Shown in pieces: positions 1-11,151 of a stretch of 64,000 nucleotides of DNA. Position numbers and translations under genes: made by a program. Every line of letters begins with the position of its first letter. Within the stretch, counting starts at the first letter, position 1. The notes beneath the pieces were generated by a model, which saw only the letters and a program-made list of their open reading frames with translations, searched no databases and was not told the DNA's origin. Source of the DNA: Lathyrus oleraceus (lineage: Eukaryota; Streptophyta; Magnoliopsida; Fabales; Fabaceae); assembly GCF_024323335.1 (NCBI RefSeq), contig NC_066581.1, positions 433,336,136 to 433,400,135 of the forward strand, given 5' to 3'.

Positions 1-495
1 CTAGGCAAAAGAGGGAATGAAATGAACAACTGCGTCCAGCATGATCGTTTGTACTTTGGATATGACTTGGATAATCCCCGATAGAGATCGATCGGAAGCG
101 TCTTGTTCAGAGGACAGAAAATTCGGAAAGTCTTGAGGACATATGAGGTGTAACCAAGTTGGAACCCGATGAGGATGAGGATGATTCCCCAACAGATATT
201 TCCCCAAGCAAGTATGAAAGCTATCAGAGCTATGTTCCCCTGTAGAGACGTCTGTGGATAGTGCCTTCTATTCCCCAGCAGATCTAGGGGTTGCCTATCC
301 CCAGCAGGCCTATATTTGCCGTTTTCCCCAGTTGAGTTCTCGACTGAGTTTGAAGATGGGTTATACCCAATGAGTTGGAAGGATGTTGTATCCCCTAGCG
401 GAGGTATCAATGGAGTAGTTTATCCCCCAATAGTCTGGTTTGAAGTACTGCTATCCCTAGCGTGGTCTGATGTTATCCCCAGCAGAGTCGCCAGC
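1..495 (+). other. Ogre-type 3' UTR-like sequence, truncated by window edge
   Basis: No coding region is supported here. Read on the plus strand it resembles the 3' untranslated regions of the Ogre elements further right: an AGGCAAAAG phrase near the start, a TTGGAACC-GAT phrase near 158-170 that also occurs at about 47890, and many TTCCCCAGCAG or TATCCCCAGCAG motifs (271, 297, 322, 474). The last of these extends into a perfect complement of the Ogre primer site at 476-493, so the alternative is the 5' leader of a minus-strand element. I favour a plus-strand 3' UTR for most of it, with a chimeric right end. Confidence 0.5.
476..493 (-). other. Primer-binding-site-like sequence (Ogre type)
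   Basis: TCCCCAGCAGAGTCGCCA on the plus strand is the exact complement of the 18-nt primer site of element B (36571-36588). It ends two bases before an LTR terminus (TGTCGCA at 496), the arrangement expected for a minus-strand LTR followed by its primer site. Ogre elements are reported to be primed by a tRNA-Arg; I did not verify this against a tRNA sequence. Confidence 0.6.
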
Positions 496-900
496 TGTCG
501 CATTACGCGAAAAACCGGCGGAAAAACGAAACAACAGAGCCACCACCGTGCGTTATTTATCCCAAAAGAGGGAAAGGAAACGCTCGAAGTAAACCTGGAA
601 AAGACATGGTCTCGCGACCAAAGAGAATGGGATCGGGAGTCGGTTATGCGAAGGGAAGGTATTAGCACCCCTACGCATCCGTCGTACTCGACGGGATCCA
701 CGCACAGAAGGAAGGATAAAGGTTGCTAAAACTGCACACAAACAGACACACTAGCTGAAAGAGACACAAGAAAACAAATGAAACTAGCTCGGCAGAATAT
801 CGCATCCTGGGCCTACGTAGTCTATCAGGCATAGACATCGGAGTCTGACGTAAGTCCAGCGATTGGCAGTCGGTTTCCTGTGTGGTTTTGTTTGGCGTGT
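496..900 (-). mobile_element. Truncated LTR end of an Ogre-like element (E)
   Basis: On the minus strand this reads as the 3' part of an LTR: a hairpin module near 786-860, then GGGTGCTAATACCTTCCC-type sequence, then GGTGG-GGCTCTGTTG, and the terminus ...TGCGACA at 496, followed by a primer-site match. It is nearly the reverse complement of 1004-1354. The 5' part of the LTR is missing, so only a fragment remains. The inner boundary near 900 is approximate. Confidence 0.65.
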
Positions 901-1354
901 GTTAGCCGAGCTACGAGTGCTCTGATTCTTCTCCTGTCAGAGAAGATACGTATGCATAGGATGCGACATCCTAGCGAGCACGTTTCCCCTGCCCGAACTA
1001 CGTCGACTCTGATGTCTATGCCTGATAGACTACGTAGGCCCAGGATGTGATATTCTGCCGAGCTAGTTTCGTTTGTTTTCTTGTGTCTCTTTCAGCCAGT
1101 GTGTCTGTTTGTGTGCAGTTTTAGCAACCTTTATCCTTCCTTCTGTGCGTGGATCCCGTCGAGTACGACGGATGCGTAGGGGTGCTAATACCTTCCCTTC
1201 GCATAACCGACTCCCGATCCCATTCTCTTTGTCCGCGAGACCATGTCTTTTCCAGGTTTACTTCAAGCGTTTCCTTTCCCTCTTTTGGGATAAATAACGC
1301 ACGGTGGCGGCTCTGTTGTTTCGTTTTCCCGCCGGTTTTTCGTGTAATGCGACA
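901..1354 (+). mobile_element. Truncated LTR end of an Ogre-like element (F)
   Basis: Plus-strand counterpart of the preceding fragment. It has two hairpin modules (905-981, 991-1064), the GGGTGCTAATACCTTCCC block near 1179, the GGTGGCGGCTCTG block near 1303, and ends ...TAATGCGACA at 1354. Immediately right of it the minus-strand protease region of element A begins, so this looks like the right end of an insertion into A. No target duplication can be paired. Confidence 0.65.
905..1064 (+). promoter_or_regulatory. Two tandem LTR hairpin modules
   Basis: Each unit begins GCCGAGCTACG or CCCGAACTACG and carries CTCTGAT, a hairpin, then TACGT, then a second small hairpin around GCGA or GTGA, then CGAGC. 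Inner stems are TCTTCTC/GAGAAGA in unit 1 and TCTAT/ATAGA in unit 2. Second stems are AGGATG/CATCCT and AGGAT/ATTCT (one G-U pair). The function is unknown; the position is in the transcribed or U5 side of the LTR. Confidence 0.6.
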
Positions 1355-2447
1355 CTTCCCAATAAACAGCTGTAGGCCGGGTGGATATCCATTACTTGAA
1401 AAGTAATCTAAAAATCACTCGGACCTATCTTGACTGGAAGGTCCACTTCACCAATTACCGTTTTGCGCGAGCCATCAAAGGCTTTGACAATTACCCCACT
1501 ATACCTCATAGGCGCTCCTTGGTAAGATAATTTTGAAAAAGTTGACTTCGGAAGCACATTGAGTGATGAACCGGTGTCAACTAGCACATTTGACAAAGCA
1601 TCTTCCTTACAGTTCATTGAAATATACAAAGCCAGGTTATGTTTTCTTCCCTCCTCAGGGAGTTCTTCGTCATAGAAGCTCAAATTATTGCATGAAGTGA
1701 TGTTAGCCACGATATGATCAAATTGATCCACAGTAACATCTTGCTCTAAATATGCTTGTTCAAGAACTCCCTGTAGTGCTTCTCTATGCGCTTTAGAATT
1801 CAAAAGCAGAGACAACACAAAAATCTTTGAGGGAGTCTGGAGCAGCTGCTCAATCACATTAAATTCACTCCTTTTGGTCAACCGGAGTACCTCATCATCA
1901 TCATTGGCTTTCAAGTATCTGGATTCACAAGACTTATCCTTTGAACAACCAACTGGTTCTACATTAGGCACTTCCACCTTCTTACCAACCATTGTTTCTT
2001 CTTTATCCTTCGGGAACACCGACCCAAATACACGACCACTGCAGTTCACCTTTGTAACATCAACAATGCTCACCACTGAACTAGACGTAGGTAACGATAC
2101 CTCTTGACCATTCTTCATCATTGTAGCATTATACTGGTACAGTACAACCTTATCAGAGGAATATGGGACTGGGTCCGCTAACCGTATTACCAACGACGAT
2201 ACTTCTCTTTGATTGACATTCTTATTATTGCTTCTATCATACTGAATTACCAACCGTCCACCGTATTCACTAAAGAGTTCCCATGAGCGGGCAAAGGGTT
2301 TGCTTTCACATTCGGCGCGCGGTCCTCAAAGGACACCATACCACTCTTCATAAGCTTTTGAACCTCATACTTCAATGGATAGTAGTTTTCAATATCATGG
2401 TCGGGTGCTCCTTGATGAAAAGCACAATGAAGCTCAGGTTTATACCA
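1355..2447 (-). pseudogene. Ogre protease region (element A), truncated
   Basis: Aspartic protease domain of the gag-pro polyprotein, which would mature the particle proteins. The minus-strand reading continues from the end of gag, is broken near 2254 by a stop and frameshift, and runs to 1408 before a further frameshift; recognisable sequence stops at 1355 against the LTR end. The catalytic motif DTGSSLNVLP is present (near 1560-1590), unlike in B where the Asp is replaced. A run of Asn-rich sequence precedes it. The rest of pol (RT, RNase H, integrase) of A is not in the window. Confidence 0.8.
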
Positions 2448-3941
2448 CTAGGGAAATGGTTTTGGGATCTGCGGTGGGTTGCTCGGTTGAATCAAGTTCT
2501 TGAGAACTAACGAGGGATACAACTCTGCATACGTCATAGGAATCAGGTCAAAAGAGACCTTCTTCCTCTCAAAGTTCTGCTGATGCTGATTATTGTTGGT
2601 ATTGTTGTTGTTGTAGGTGTTCGTTCTTTGTTGTGGTTGTTGTTGTTGACGTTGATGTTGTGGTTGTTGTTGAATTGGTGTTGCTTGCTGATTAGAAAAT
2701 ACCGAAATTATGGATGACACTTGATGATGATGATGTTGACAGGGTGGTGGATTTCTTCTGATCTGAGGCCTCCTCTGCCTCCCACTGGAAATTGCATTCG
2801 TCTCACTGTCCTTCTTCTTGCTGAAACTACTGTCATACCTCTTACTCGTCGACGCCTCATCTCTTGACAAACGTCCTTCACGAACTCCTTCTTCAAGTCT
2901 CATCCCCATATTTACCATTTCGGTAAAATCACTAGGGGCACTAGCAATCATGCGTTCATGATAAAATGAACTCAGGGTTTTTAAGAAGATCTTTGTCATC
3001 TCTTTCTCCTCCAAAGGAGGAGTGATCTGGGAAGCCAACTTCCTCCATCTTTGTGCATACTCTTTGAATGTCTCTTTGTCCTTCTGAGACATAGACCTCA
3101 ATTGGTCTCTATCTGGCGCCATGTCCACATTATATTTGTATTGCTTCACAAAAGCCTCTCCCAAGTTGTTGAAAGTGCGGATGCATGCACTGTCCAACCC
3201 CATATACCAACGGAGTGCAGCACCAGTCAAGCTATCCTGGAAGTAGTGAATAAGCAATTGGTCATTATCAGTCTGAGTTGACATATTGCAGGCATACATC
3301 ACAAGATGACTGAGCGGACAAGAGTTCCCTTTATATTTTTCAAAGTCAGGCACTTTGAATTTCACCGGGATTTTGACATTGGGTACCAAACACAACTCGG
3401 CAGCATTCTTCCCAAACAGATCCTTTCCTCTTAGCGTCTTCAATTCCTTGCGCAACTCAAGAAATTGGTCTTTCAGTTTGTCCATCTTCTCATAGACATC
3501 CGGACCCTCAAACGGCTCAGAATGATAGATGGTATCCTTTACGTGAGGCAAAGTGTGCACAATGGGAGGTGGCACGGACATGACCGGGCTAGATGCCAGC
3601 ATGGAAGCGAATGTAGGCGCAAAGCCTTCTGGCACAAAGTTGGGCGGCATTCCCTACGGGAATCCGGTAGGCAGGTTCGGCGTGAAGTGGGCGGTAGCAG
3701 CAGGCACGGTAGAGGTAACCACTTCTGAAGTAACAGTCCTCGCAGGAGGAGTTGCAGGCGTTGGAGAAGCTTGGCTCTGAGCAACAAGAACTGACTCTAT
3801 CATGGCAGTCAGTCGGGCGATCTCGTCCTTCAGCTCTCTGTTCTCTTGCTTTAGATGCTCCATAATTCTCAGATGATTGGCTCTGGTATTGTACTGGTGA
3901 GTCAGCTTGGCTAAAGCACAGAAGAAACACCAATCAGACAC
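2448..3941 (-). pseudogene. Ogre gag (element A)
   Basis: Capsid-type gag of an Ogre retrotransposon, homologous along its length to B's gag at 39189-40616. From the N-terminus come a short helical segment (MEHLKQENRELKDE), a Pro/Thr-rich linker, and the retrotransposon gag core with LCLVPNVKIP, FEKYKG and DNDQLLIHYFQDSLTG-type motifs. A highly charged region and a Gln/Asn-rich low-complexity tail follow. One in-frame TAG at 3651-3653 replaces a Trp and divides the reading frame; another TAG ends it at 2448. No CCHC zinc knuckle is visible. The start is taken from the first Met at 3941 and is uncertain. Confidence 0.85.
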
Positions 3942-4170
3942 CTGGTAAAAACCTGCTTATGCAAATGATGCATGAAATGCAATGCTTGATTATTTTTTAT
4001 TTTCAAGGAACTTACTATATCATTTGCAAATATATAATATTTAAATGGCGATTGCAACAATTTGATATGACCAAAAAAATCTCTTTTTATTTATAAATTG
4101 GAAGGATTACACTGAGTACAATTTTAGAAACCAAAATGAAAAGATACAAGAAAAAAGGAGACCAGTCATC
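3942..4170 (-). other. ORF1-gag spacer of element A
   Basis: A/T-rich non-coding stretch between ORF1 and gag. It is alignable with B's spacer at 38944-39188 (shared phrases around the poly-T tract, TGCAATG-like repeats and ATTTATAAA). No open reading frame of note is seen. Confidence 0.6.
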
Positions 4171-5157
4171 CTAAGGACCCCTAACAACAATGTCGGAAGA
4201 TCTGGCTGAAGGCGCGTACTTCCTTCGAATACGACGGATCTCGGTCTCAAAAGAAGCTTCATCTGAGTCTTCTCGAGGAAAAGCTGGTCAACAATCTTCT
4301 TCCAAGCAACAGAAGTCTGAGGCATACTAGAAGATGAAACCTCTGGCTCTCTCTGTCTTTTCTTTACTCGGTCTTCAAGTAGCTCAATCAGTGCATCTTT
4401 GTCCTTAGACTCCAACTGCAACTCTTCATTCTTTTTGCTCAAAGCATGGAAACGTTCTTCCCACATGTCCTTCTCTTGCTTCATCTTAACAAGCGCGTCT
4501 TCCAACTCCTCTATATCTTGGTTCGGGAGAGTTAATGGCTCAACCACAACCATAAACATAGGTCTCTCACAAGGATAAGGCATCTTCAACTCCGTAGCTC
4601 TCTTCTTCACCCAAAGAGTGTAAGCTTCCAAAGCTACACAATTGCGCAGACCAAGCTCAGATCTTCCTTTCCTATATACATTATGCCAAGCATGAACAAT
4701 TTTCTGCTTCAAATGTTGGGGATCTTTACCCTCTTGATAGAAAAGACCTTCTAACAACATGTTATTAGGTTTGTCTCTCAAGGGGAACCCAAGTTGACGA
4801 CGAGCCAAAGCAGGATTGTAGTTAATTCCTCTTTGTGTACCAATGAGAGGCACATTAGAGAATTCACCACAACTATCAATAATCTCCAAACTGCTCAAAG
4901 ATGGGTCATACCAAACTATATCATCATTAGTGAGAGCCATAAGTCTCTGAGACCACCTTAGACATTATTTGTTCTCCACAAAAGCAGGTGTCTGAGGCAA
5001 GTGTGAAATAAACCACTTGTACAGAAGAGGAATGCAACAGACAATCGTTCCACCACCCTTAGAATTCCTTAGATGCAAAGAGAAATACATATCACCCAAC
5101 AAAGTAGGCACAAGATTCCCAATTAAGAAAATTCTAATGGCGTTAACATCAACAACA
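4171..5157 (-). pseudogene. Ogre ORF1 (DUF7745-like), 5'-truncated (element A)
   Basis: C-terminal two thirds of the extra protein that Ogre elements encode upstream of gag; its function is unknown. Recognised by homology to B's ORF1 (37438-38943): WSQRLM, NDDIVWYDPSLSSL, LGFPLRDKPNN and a coiled-coil segment with EELEDALVKMKQEKDMWEERF. A CAA-to-TAA type stop interrupts it near 4965, a frameshift near 4260 scrambles the last 30 residues, and the expected stop codon is still present at 4171-4173. The N-terminal third is missing because unrelated plus-strand sequence starts at 5158. The DUF7745 label is from memory of plant annotations. Confidence 0.8.
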
Positions 5158-6262
5158 GTTTATCCCCAGCAGTCATCTTTCATGTACCGGTTGACGGTAA
5201 TGTTTGTTGCTCCCCTTGATTGGTCATCATTATATACCTAGTTTCGGTATCCCGATGCCTTTCTCTGTCGGTTGATTTATCCTTTATTAACCCAGTAACC
5301 GGTTGTGGATAATCTTCCATGCGAGTATATTATCTACGTCCTGACGGTAATAGATAATATATCTCATGCACTCTTTGGTCGAAGCCTTTTGTTGTTCCCT
5401 AGTTGAGTAAGATTCGTATCCCTTTTTGGAATCGAATGTCCATCCCATAACTGAGTTCGCTTTTAGCCCTCTTTTGGATGATGAGTGTTTTGGGAATATT
5501 CCCCATTCATACTTTGGTTGGTCACCTATTATATGCCCAGTAACCAGCATCCCTGGTGTTCCCTCCTTCTGCTCCCTATTATGACTTTTTGTCCCCTGTG
5601 GAGTCAGATTTTCCTGAGTTGAAATACACCTTTTAGGTCTTCCTCAGATGATTTGGTTGATTGATATCTCTCACCCTTATACCGGTCTTAGATATTCATT
5701 CTCCCGGAGCATGTTTTTTCCCTCACCCTGATGCCGGTGGGATCACATGATCTCTTTTTGAGCTTATTACCCAGTAACTGGTAATACCTCATTTATTTTC
5801 CTCAGCTGAGTCCTTAGTGGACATCCCCACCTGAGTCCGTATTTTTATCCGAGGTATCCTTTACGGATAATTTTGTTGTATTGGCATATTCCCCAATACA
5901 TGCATCTTCGAGTCAGCTCGAGTCCTTCCATGGATTCATTTCATGGATTCTCTCCGTGTCTCTCAGCAAGTTTTAAGTCGTGACCTGCTCACGCATTTCT
6001 ATCCTTTTATTCCCCGGTAGAGTCTCTGTTCCCTTTAGGAGTGTGTTACTCCAGTGGATTTTCAATTGTTCCTGATCTCTTTCTTTCTTTGTGGACACAT
6101 ATCCCCACAGAGTATTACTATTTGCATGCATACATCTGCATCATGAGGTCTCTTAGGGACCAAAATTCGTCTCTTTGTTATTATTTAAGCCCATTCTACC
6201 ACGTCGAGACGAAGATTTTAACCTTCACTTCTCCGGCTAGAATGACCTTAAATAGGGGCATC
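5158..6262 (+). other. 3' UTR of a plus-strand Ogre element (D), 5'-truncated
   Basis: Non-coding, T-rich, with many short C-rich phrases such as TTATCCCCAGCAG (5160) and CCCAGTAACCGG (5289, 5538), the style of the B and G 3' UTRs. It ends in a purine tract and the start of an LTR. D's coding part is absent: this sequence abuts the middle of A's ORF1, which runs in the opposite direction. Confidence 0.75.
6250..6260 (+). other. Polypurine tract of element D
   Basis: AAATAGGGGCA immediately before the LTR matches the purine tracts of B (60928-60940) and G (52406-52418). This is the primer for plus-strand DNA synthesis and identifies the following LTR as a 3' LTR. Confidence 0.7.
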
Positions 6263-7778
6263 TATAAGACCCTAATTTTGTCCCTAAGATCCCTCATGGC
6301 ATCATAACATTGCATTTGCATTGCCTCAAGGATCCCAAGCATCTTGGTTCCCCTCTGCCTTTGGGTGGGACCTCTTGTGAGTGGTTTGAGATCACCAAGC
6401 ATGCTTGAATTGTATATCATTGCTTTTATTATTTTGTTTACTAACCAAAAGCACAAAAATATGTCACTAACATCTTTTGTTTGTAGCTGAAGCAATCACA
6501 AGGTCCAAAGCTTCAAGGAGGTCATTGGTACAAAGGTATGGCCAAGAGGAGATGAAAGCAAGCATGGTAATGGTTCCCAAAGCTCTCATCCATCAAATAT
6601 GCCTCCCTAGTATCTCAATTCATCATTTTGATCAAAGCAAGTCAAATGGTTTGAGGTTTGTTCCCCAAAGAAACCCTAATTCATATGTGCACCACAATGC
6701 CTTGCTCTTGAAGCAACCTCAACCCATGATCAAATACAATCAAGGGAAGTTATTTAATTCTTCATTACATGCATATTTTAACTTATTTGAGTGTCCTCAA
6801 TCATCAATTCATCAAGATATGAGTCATAGACTTGAGAAGTTGATCAGTCAATTCATCTGACTATTTTGAAATGCACTGAGACCTAACTTTGTATGTGTTA
6901 GTCAAATGGAGATGATCCCAAAATAAAACATGTTCTTAAGGACAATATGGACAAATTTCATGTTCATCAAAAATTGATTTGAATCTTGTAAGGTCATCTC
7001 CCATTCCAAGACATTATAGGTCATTTTGACTGAAACCCTAATTTTGGGTCAACTTCCCAAGGACATAACTCATTCATTTTTTATGATTTTGAGGTGGGAT
7101 CAAATGGATTGGAAATATTAAGATGTCTAACTCAAATTTTATGTTGAACAAAATTTCAAAAACGCAAAGGAAATACATGTGATAATGCAAAACATTATAG
7201 GTCACTTTGGACCAAATGCATTGAAAGGCAAAAAAGTCCAACTTCAAGAGCCCATAACGCTTTCATCAAAAATCCAAATGATGAAAAATTTAAGTCCATT
7301 TTTATTTTCTTGAAGAGTTCTACAACTTTGATGTTGGAGGTTTTTTCATTTGGGGCTTCCATCATCAAAACAGAAGGGCTTGAACATTGGCCAAATTTAG
7401 AAACTTTGCCTTTTCATGTTTTGCACCTTACACTTTAAACTCAAAATTCACCAATTTCCACACTTCAAATGGATTTTTGCCCAACATAACAATTGTTCCT
7501 TACATCAAAACCTTTCCAACCATTACTCACATGATCATGTTTGGATTTGGCAAATGGTATTTTCGAAGAGGAGAAGCTTTTGGTTCAATTATGCATAACA
7601 ACTTAAAATTCCATGCACAAGCAATTACCATTCATATTACACGTCCATTTCACTTTGGTATGATTTCAGATTGCATTTGGCATTGATTTTAGGCCTTTTG
7701 CATGATCATGCAAGCCCATGCAATGAATATCCAATTTCATGCACACGACTTTGATCACACTCACCTTGCCATTCCCTC

Positions 7779-7786
7779 TATAAATA
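7779..7786 (+). promoter_or_regulatory. TATA box of LTR D
   Basis: TATAAATA followed by AGGACCTCACTCC, in the same LTR position as the TATA boxes of B's LTRs (33373, 62461). It probably starts the genomic transcript about 30 bases downstream. Confidence 0.6.
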
Positions 7787-10744
7787 AGGACCTCACTCCA
7801 TTCAAATTCCATCCATGATCAACCGGAAATGCTGCTGAACTGAAAACCTAACCTCTCACCAAAGAAGCTATTTCACTTTTCTTCAAATTTTTCAGATCCA
7901 AAATTCAACTACATCTGGTTGAATCTTTGGATCCAAAGCTTCTAAACCTTCATCTCTTTAGTTCATTGATCTTCTGTTCTGATAAAGGAAGCAAGGAATC
8001 AAGCTCAAATCTCCAGAATCCAAGGTTATTCTTCAACTGGTTTTTTCTTCGAAACTCATCATCTATTGATCTATTTGCTTGGATTTTGTGTTGGCTGAAG
8101 TCCTCTCAATAGAGGCATCATTACTGTGCATTTAATTTTTGAAATCCATCAAGTTCTCTTGAACATCACAGAATTTCCAACTCTGATTTCTCTCAATATA
8201 GAGATCTAGAGTGGAATTGAGTGATACAAGGATGATGTACATCACCCCAGCTTTCCAATGATGTATGGATTGTGAATTTTGGTTAAGCTTTTGAAACCTG
8301 CAATTTTGGCCGAAAAACACAAGCTCACCGGAGAAGAAGGTGGCTCCGGTGGCCATCCCTTTTGCCAGATGCTTTGTGGATCTTTGGATTGAATTTCCAG
8401 ATCTAATCCTGACCTTTGCTTCTTATGACTCGTTTTAATGTTGTGTGTGGTGCTGTTGACTTGGACTCATGGTGAGCGCGCGCCTCTGTACCATTTGATG
8501 CGCCACGTCAATTAATGAAACCACATCCAATGCTCCTTGTTTTTTTGATTTTCCTATTTTCTGATTTATTTTCTTTAATTCCCTTTTATTTCAAAAATTC
8601 ATATCTTCTTCATTTTAATTCCAAAAAATATGGGACCAATTGCATTCTTCTCCAAATAATTTATAGTTTCTAATTCTGATTTTTAATATTTTTTATTTTG
8701 TCATTTGGTATTTTTTGTGAATTTTCTCTTTTCTGGTTGTTTTTAATTCATTTTAAATAGTTTTTGATATTCAAAAAATACAAAAAATATTTTCCTAACC
8801 TATTTGAATGATGATGGATCTATGAAAATATTCTCATCAATTTTTTAATTGATTTGAGATTTTAGTTCAATTAGGTTATTTTTATTCATTTTTAATTGAT
8901 TAAAAATAGTTTCTGACTTTTAAAAATGCTGAAATTTTTTGTCAAACTTTGTTTGACCTTGTTGAACTTGGGATAAATCACTTGGACCTTTCAAGGTTGA
9001 TTTGAAGTGATTTTGAGGTTTGACATTTTCTTTCATTTTTAATTCAAGTTTATTTTAATATTAAAAATGCCAAAAATATTTTGTTTATTGTTTGATCTCC
9101 AATCTTCATCTCATTTCTGATTTCTCATTGTTTGACTTTGACTTTCAATGTCATTTGGTCAATACACATGGATTGGTACATTTTTATTTCACCCTATGCA
9201 TTTTGATCTTTCCATTTCCTTATCTATTCTTCTTCTTCTTCTTCTCCTTCTTTTTCTTTTTGATCAATGAGTTGAAGGTTGATAAGTTGGCATTGATTAA
9301 GGAGACTTAATCTTTCTTGATTCAAATCTAATTCATCTTGATCAATTGATCAAATGAATGGCTTTGCATTAAGGATAGGTTGTTTCCTAAATCATGCAAA
9401 AGACTTAAACCAATACAAGATCAATTCTCTTTTTCTTTTTGGCATGGCAAGTTGTTGGAACTTGGTTCCCTAATCAAGACTTCTAACTTGTGTTGTTGCT
9501 TACATTATTATTGACCGGCCTCAGATAGTTGTGACTTCTACATAAGTCCAATTATGATTGCTTAACATAGCGCTAAATTTGCCTTATGGCACATTAACTA
9601 CTAACACTAACCATTAACAATTAACATTTACTTTTTGCTCTTTAATTTTATGCAATTTACTATTCTTGCACATATTATTCATTTGCTTTTTTCCTTTGCT
9701 CATTGGAGCACATGTTTATGTTAATTCCATTTGCCTTTTGCCCACTTGGGTATATAATTGTGTATATATTTATTATGCTTGTGTTTGTCTGTTTGTTGTG
9801 AACCAAATACCAAGAATTGGACAAAATGGACTTAGACTTTAGGATCTTCCCTATGCAAATTTGGAGTCAAAGAGCAACTAGGCATTGAGCCTTTAGAATG
9901 CCTAAAACTTGAAGATGAACATTGAAAGGACCATATTCTAAACTCCCTCTTGTCCATTCTTTGATTGTGTTATAGAACCTTTTGATGTGTGTTTTCTTTG
10001 TACTAGGAGTTCCAACTTGAGCTTAATTGAGGAACCATTACCATGAGCTTCCAAGGGAGAGAGATCCAAGATACATTGAGGAGTCTTTCCAAGAGTTCAT
10101 TTGATTGTTGATTGCTTGAGTTTATGCTTTGTGTGATTGCTTATTTCAAAGGATGGGAGCTACTTGGATCATCAATATGATCTCAAGAGAGGAACTCCAT
10201 TGTGGTTTTGTTTCTCTTCCCTCACTTATTTTGCTTTGCTTAGGACTTTAGCCCTTCTTCTTCTTCTCTCCACTCTAACCCAAGCCAAAACCTTTTTGTG
10301 CAAACATTTAATTATTGCTTTCAAACATTAGAAACCTAAGCCTTATGCTTTTGATTTTCAAACTTTGTTTTCATAATACTCATTTTGAATTGAATCTTTA
10401 AATCCACTTTGACCATTTTGTATATACTTCTAATTGGTAAATATAACCCATTCAAATGTCCTTTTGTGGTTTCAATGGCCACTTTCTAATCAAAACTTTT
10501 TCATAACCTTTAGCTATTAGGTTTGAGTTATCTTTTGTGGTAGACGTAATACTCACCTATATCCTTAGTGATGGACAATGCGTCTTCCATGCTTATTATA
10601 GGGTTAACCCCTCACTAACATGTTGAAGCTATCCTCACATGGTGGATTTGTGGTTTTAGGTTGAGTTTTCTTCCTTTGATAACGAAAGACCTTAAGGCTT
10701 TTGGACCAATCAATTCACCCACTCCTTTTTGAGATTTTTACCCC

Positions 10745-10794
10745 GAACTACGAGGTTTTGATCCTAATCTTTTTTTTAAGATGGTACGTAGGCA
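10745..10794 (+). promoter_or_regulatory. LTR hairpin module (D)
   Basis: GAACTACG and TACGTAGGCA bracket an inner stem ATCTT/AAGAT with a T-rich loop. The same brackets occur in the LTRs of A, B, G, the solo LTR and E/F, with different inner stems. Confidence 0.6.
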
Positions 10795-11151
10795 ATGGGT
10801 TTATCCATCCAAACACAAAATGTAAATAACTTGTATATTCTCTTATCATCACTTCAATCATGTTTGCACAAATAAATTTTCACAAAACAACAACCTTGCA
10901 ACAAGTATGAAAAGGGCTCTCTAGGAGTACCTAGGATGTTTTGGGTGCCTAACACCTTCCCATTGCATAACCAACCCCCTTACCCAGATCTCTGATTCTC
11001 TTTTACTAGTTTTTGATTCGATAAAACTATTAGGTTTTTGTTCGCTTTCTAATCATTCCTTTGGATAAATAGAAGTGTGGTGGCGACTCGACTTGTATGA
11101 TTTACCTTGGATTTAGTCAATATCTCTAATGGTAACGAATACCCCGCTACA

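Larger units (their letters stand above)
496..1354. repeat. Inverted repeat of two LTR ends (about 350-bp arms)
   Basis: The left arm (about 496-848) and right arm (about 1004-1354) are reverse complements with few differences, separated by about 155 bp. Both outer ends are the LTR terminus TGTCGCA/TGCGACA. The arms carry the same LTR end in opposite orientation, so the block is a fold-back of LTR sequence. Confidence 0.85.
6263..11151 (+). mobile_element. 3' LTR of Ogre element D (4.9 kb)
   Basis: Begins TATAAGACCCTAATTTTG (the usual TG start is mutated to TA) and ends ...CCCCGCTACA. Same family as the solo LTR at 48606-51149, but with an extra segment of about 2 kb (roughly 8018-10007). 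It contains a TATA box at 7779, the hairpin module at 10745, the conserved AGGGCTC-CTAGGAGTACC block near 10914 and GGTGGCGACTCGAC near 11080. Small open frames inside (for example 6477-6860 and 12007-12387 in its neighbour) show no homology and lie in LTR sequence. Right of it an opposite-strand LTR (C) begins. Confidence 0.85.

Noticed and set aside
420..741. Overlapping short frames on both strands
   Set aside because: They are in the LTR inverted repeat and mirror each other at 1073-1406 because of the repeat.
6477..6860. 127-codon open frame on the plus strand
   Set aside because: Lies inside LTR D; the solo LTR has the same sequence without an intact frame, and no protein family is recognisable.
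9226..9262. CTT/T-rich microsatellite as a regulatory site
   Set aside because: Simple low-complexity run in LTR D with no conserved counterpart noted in the solo LTR, which lacks this segment.
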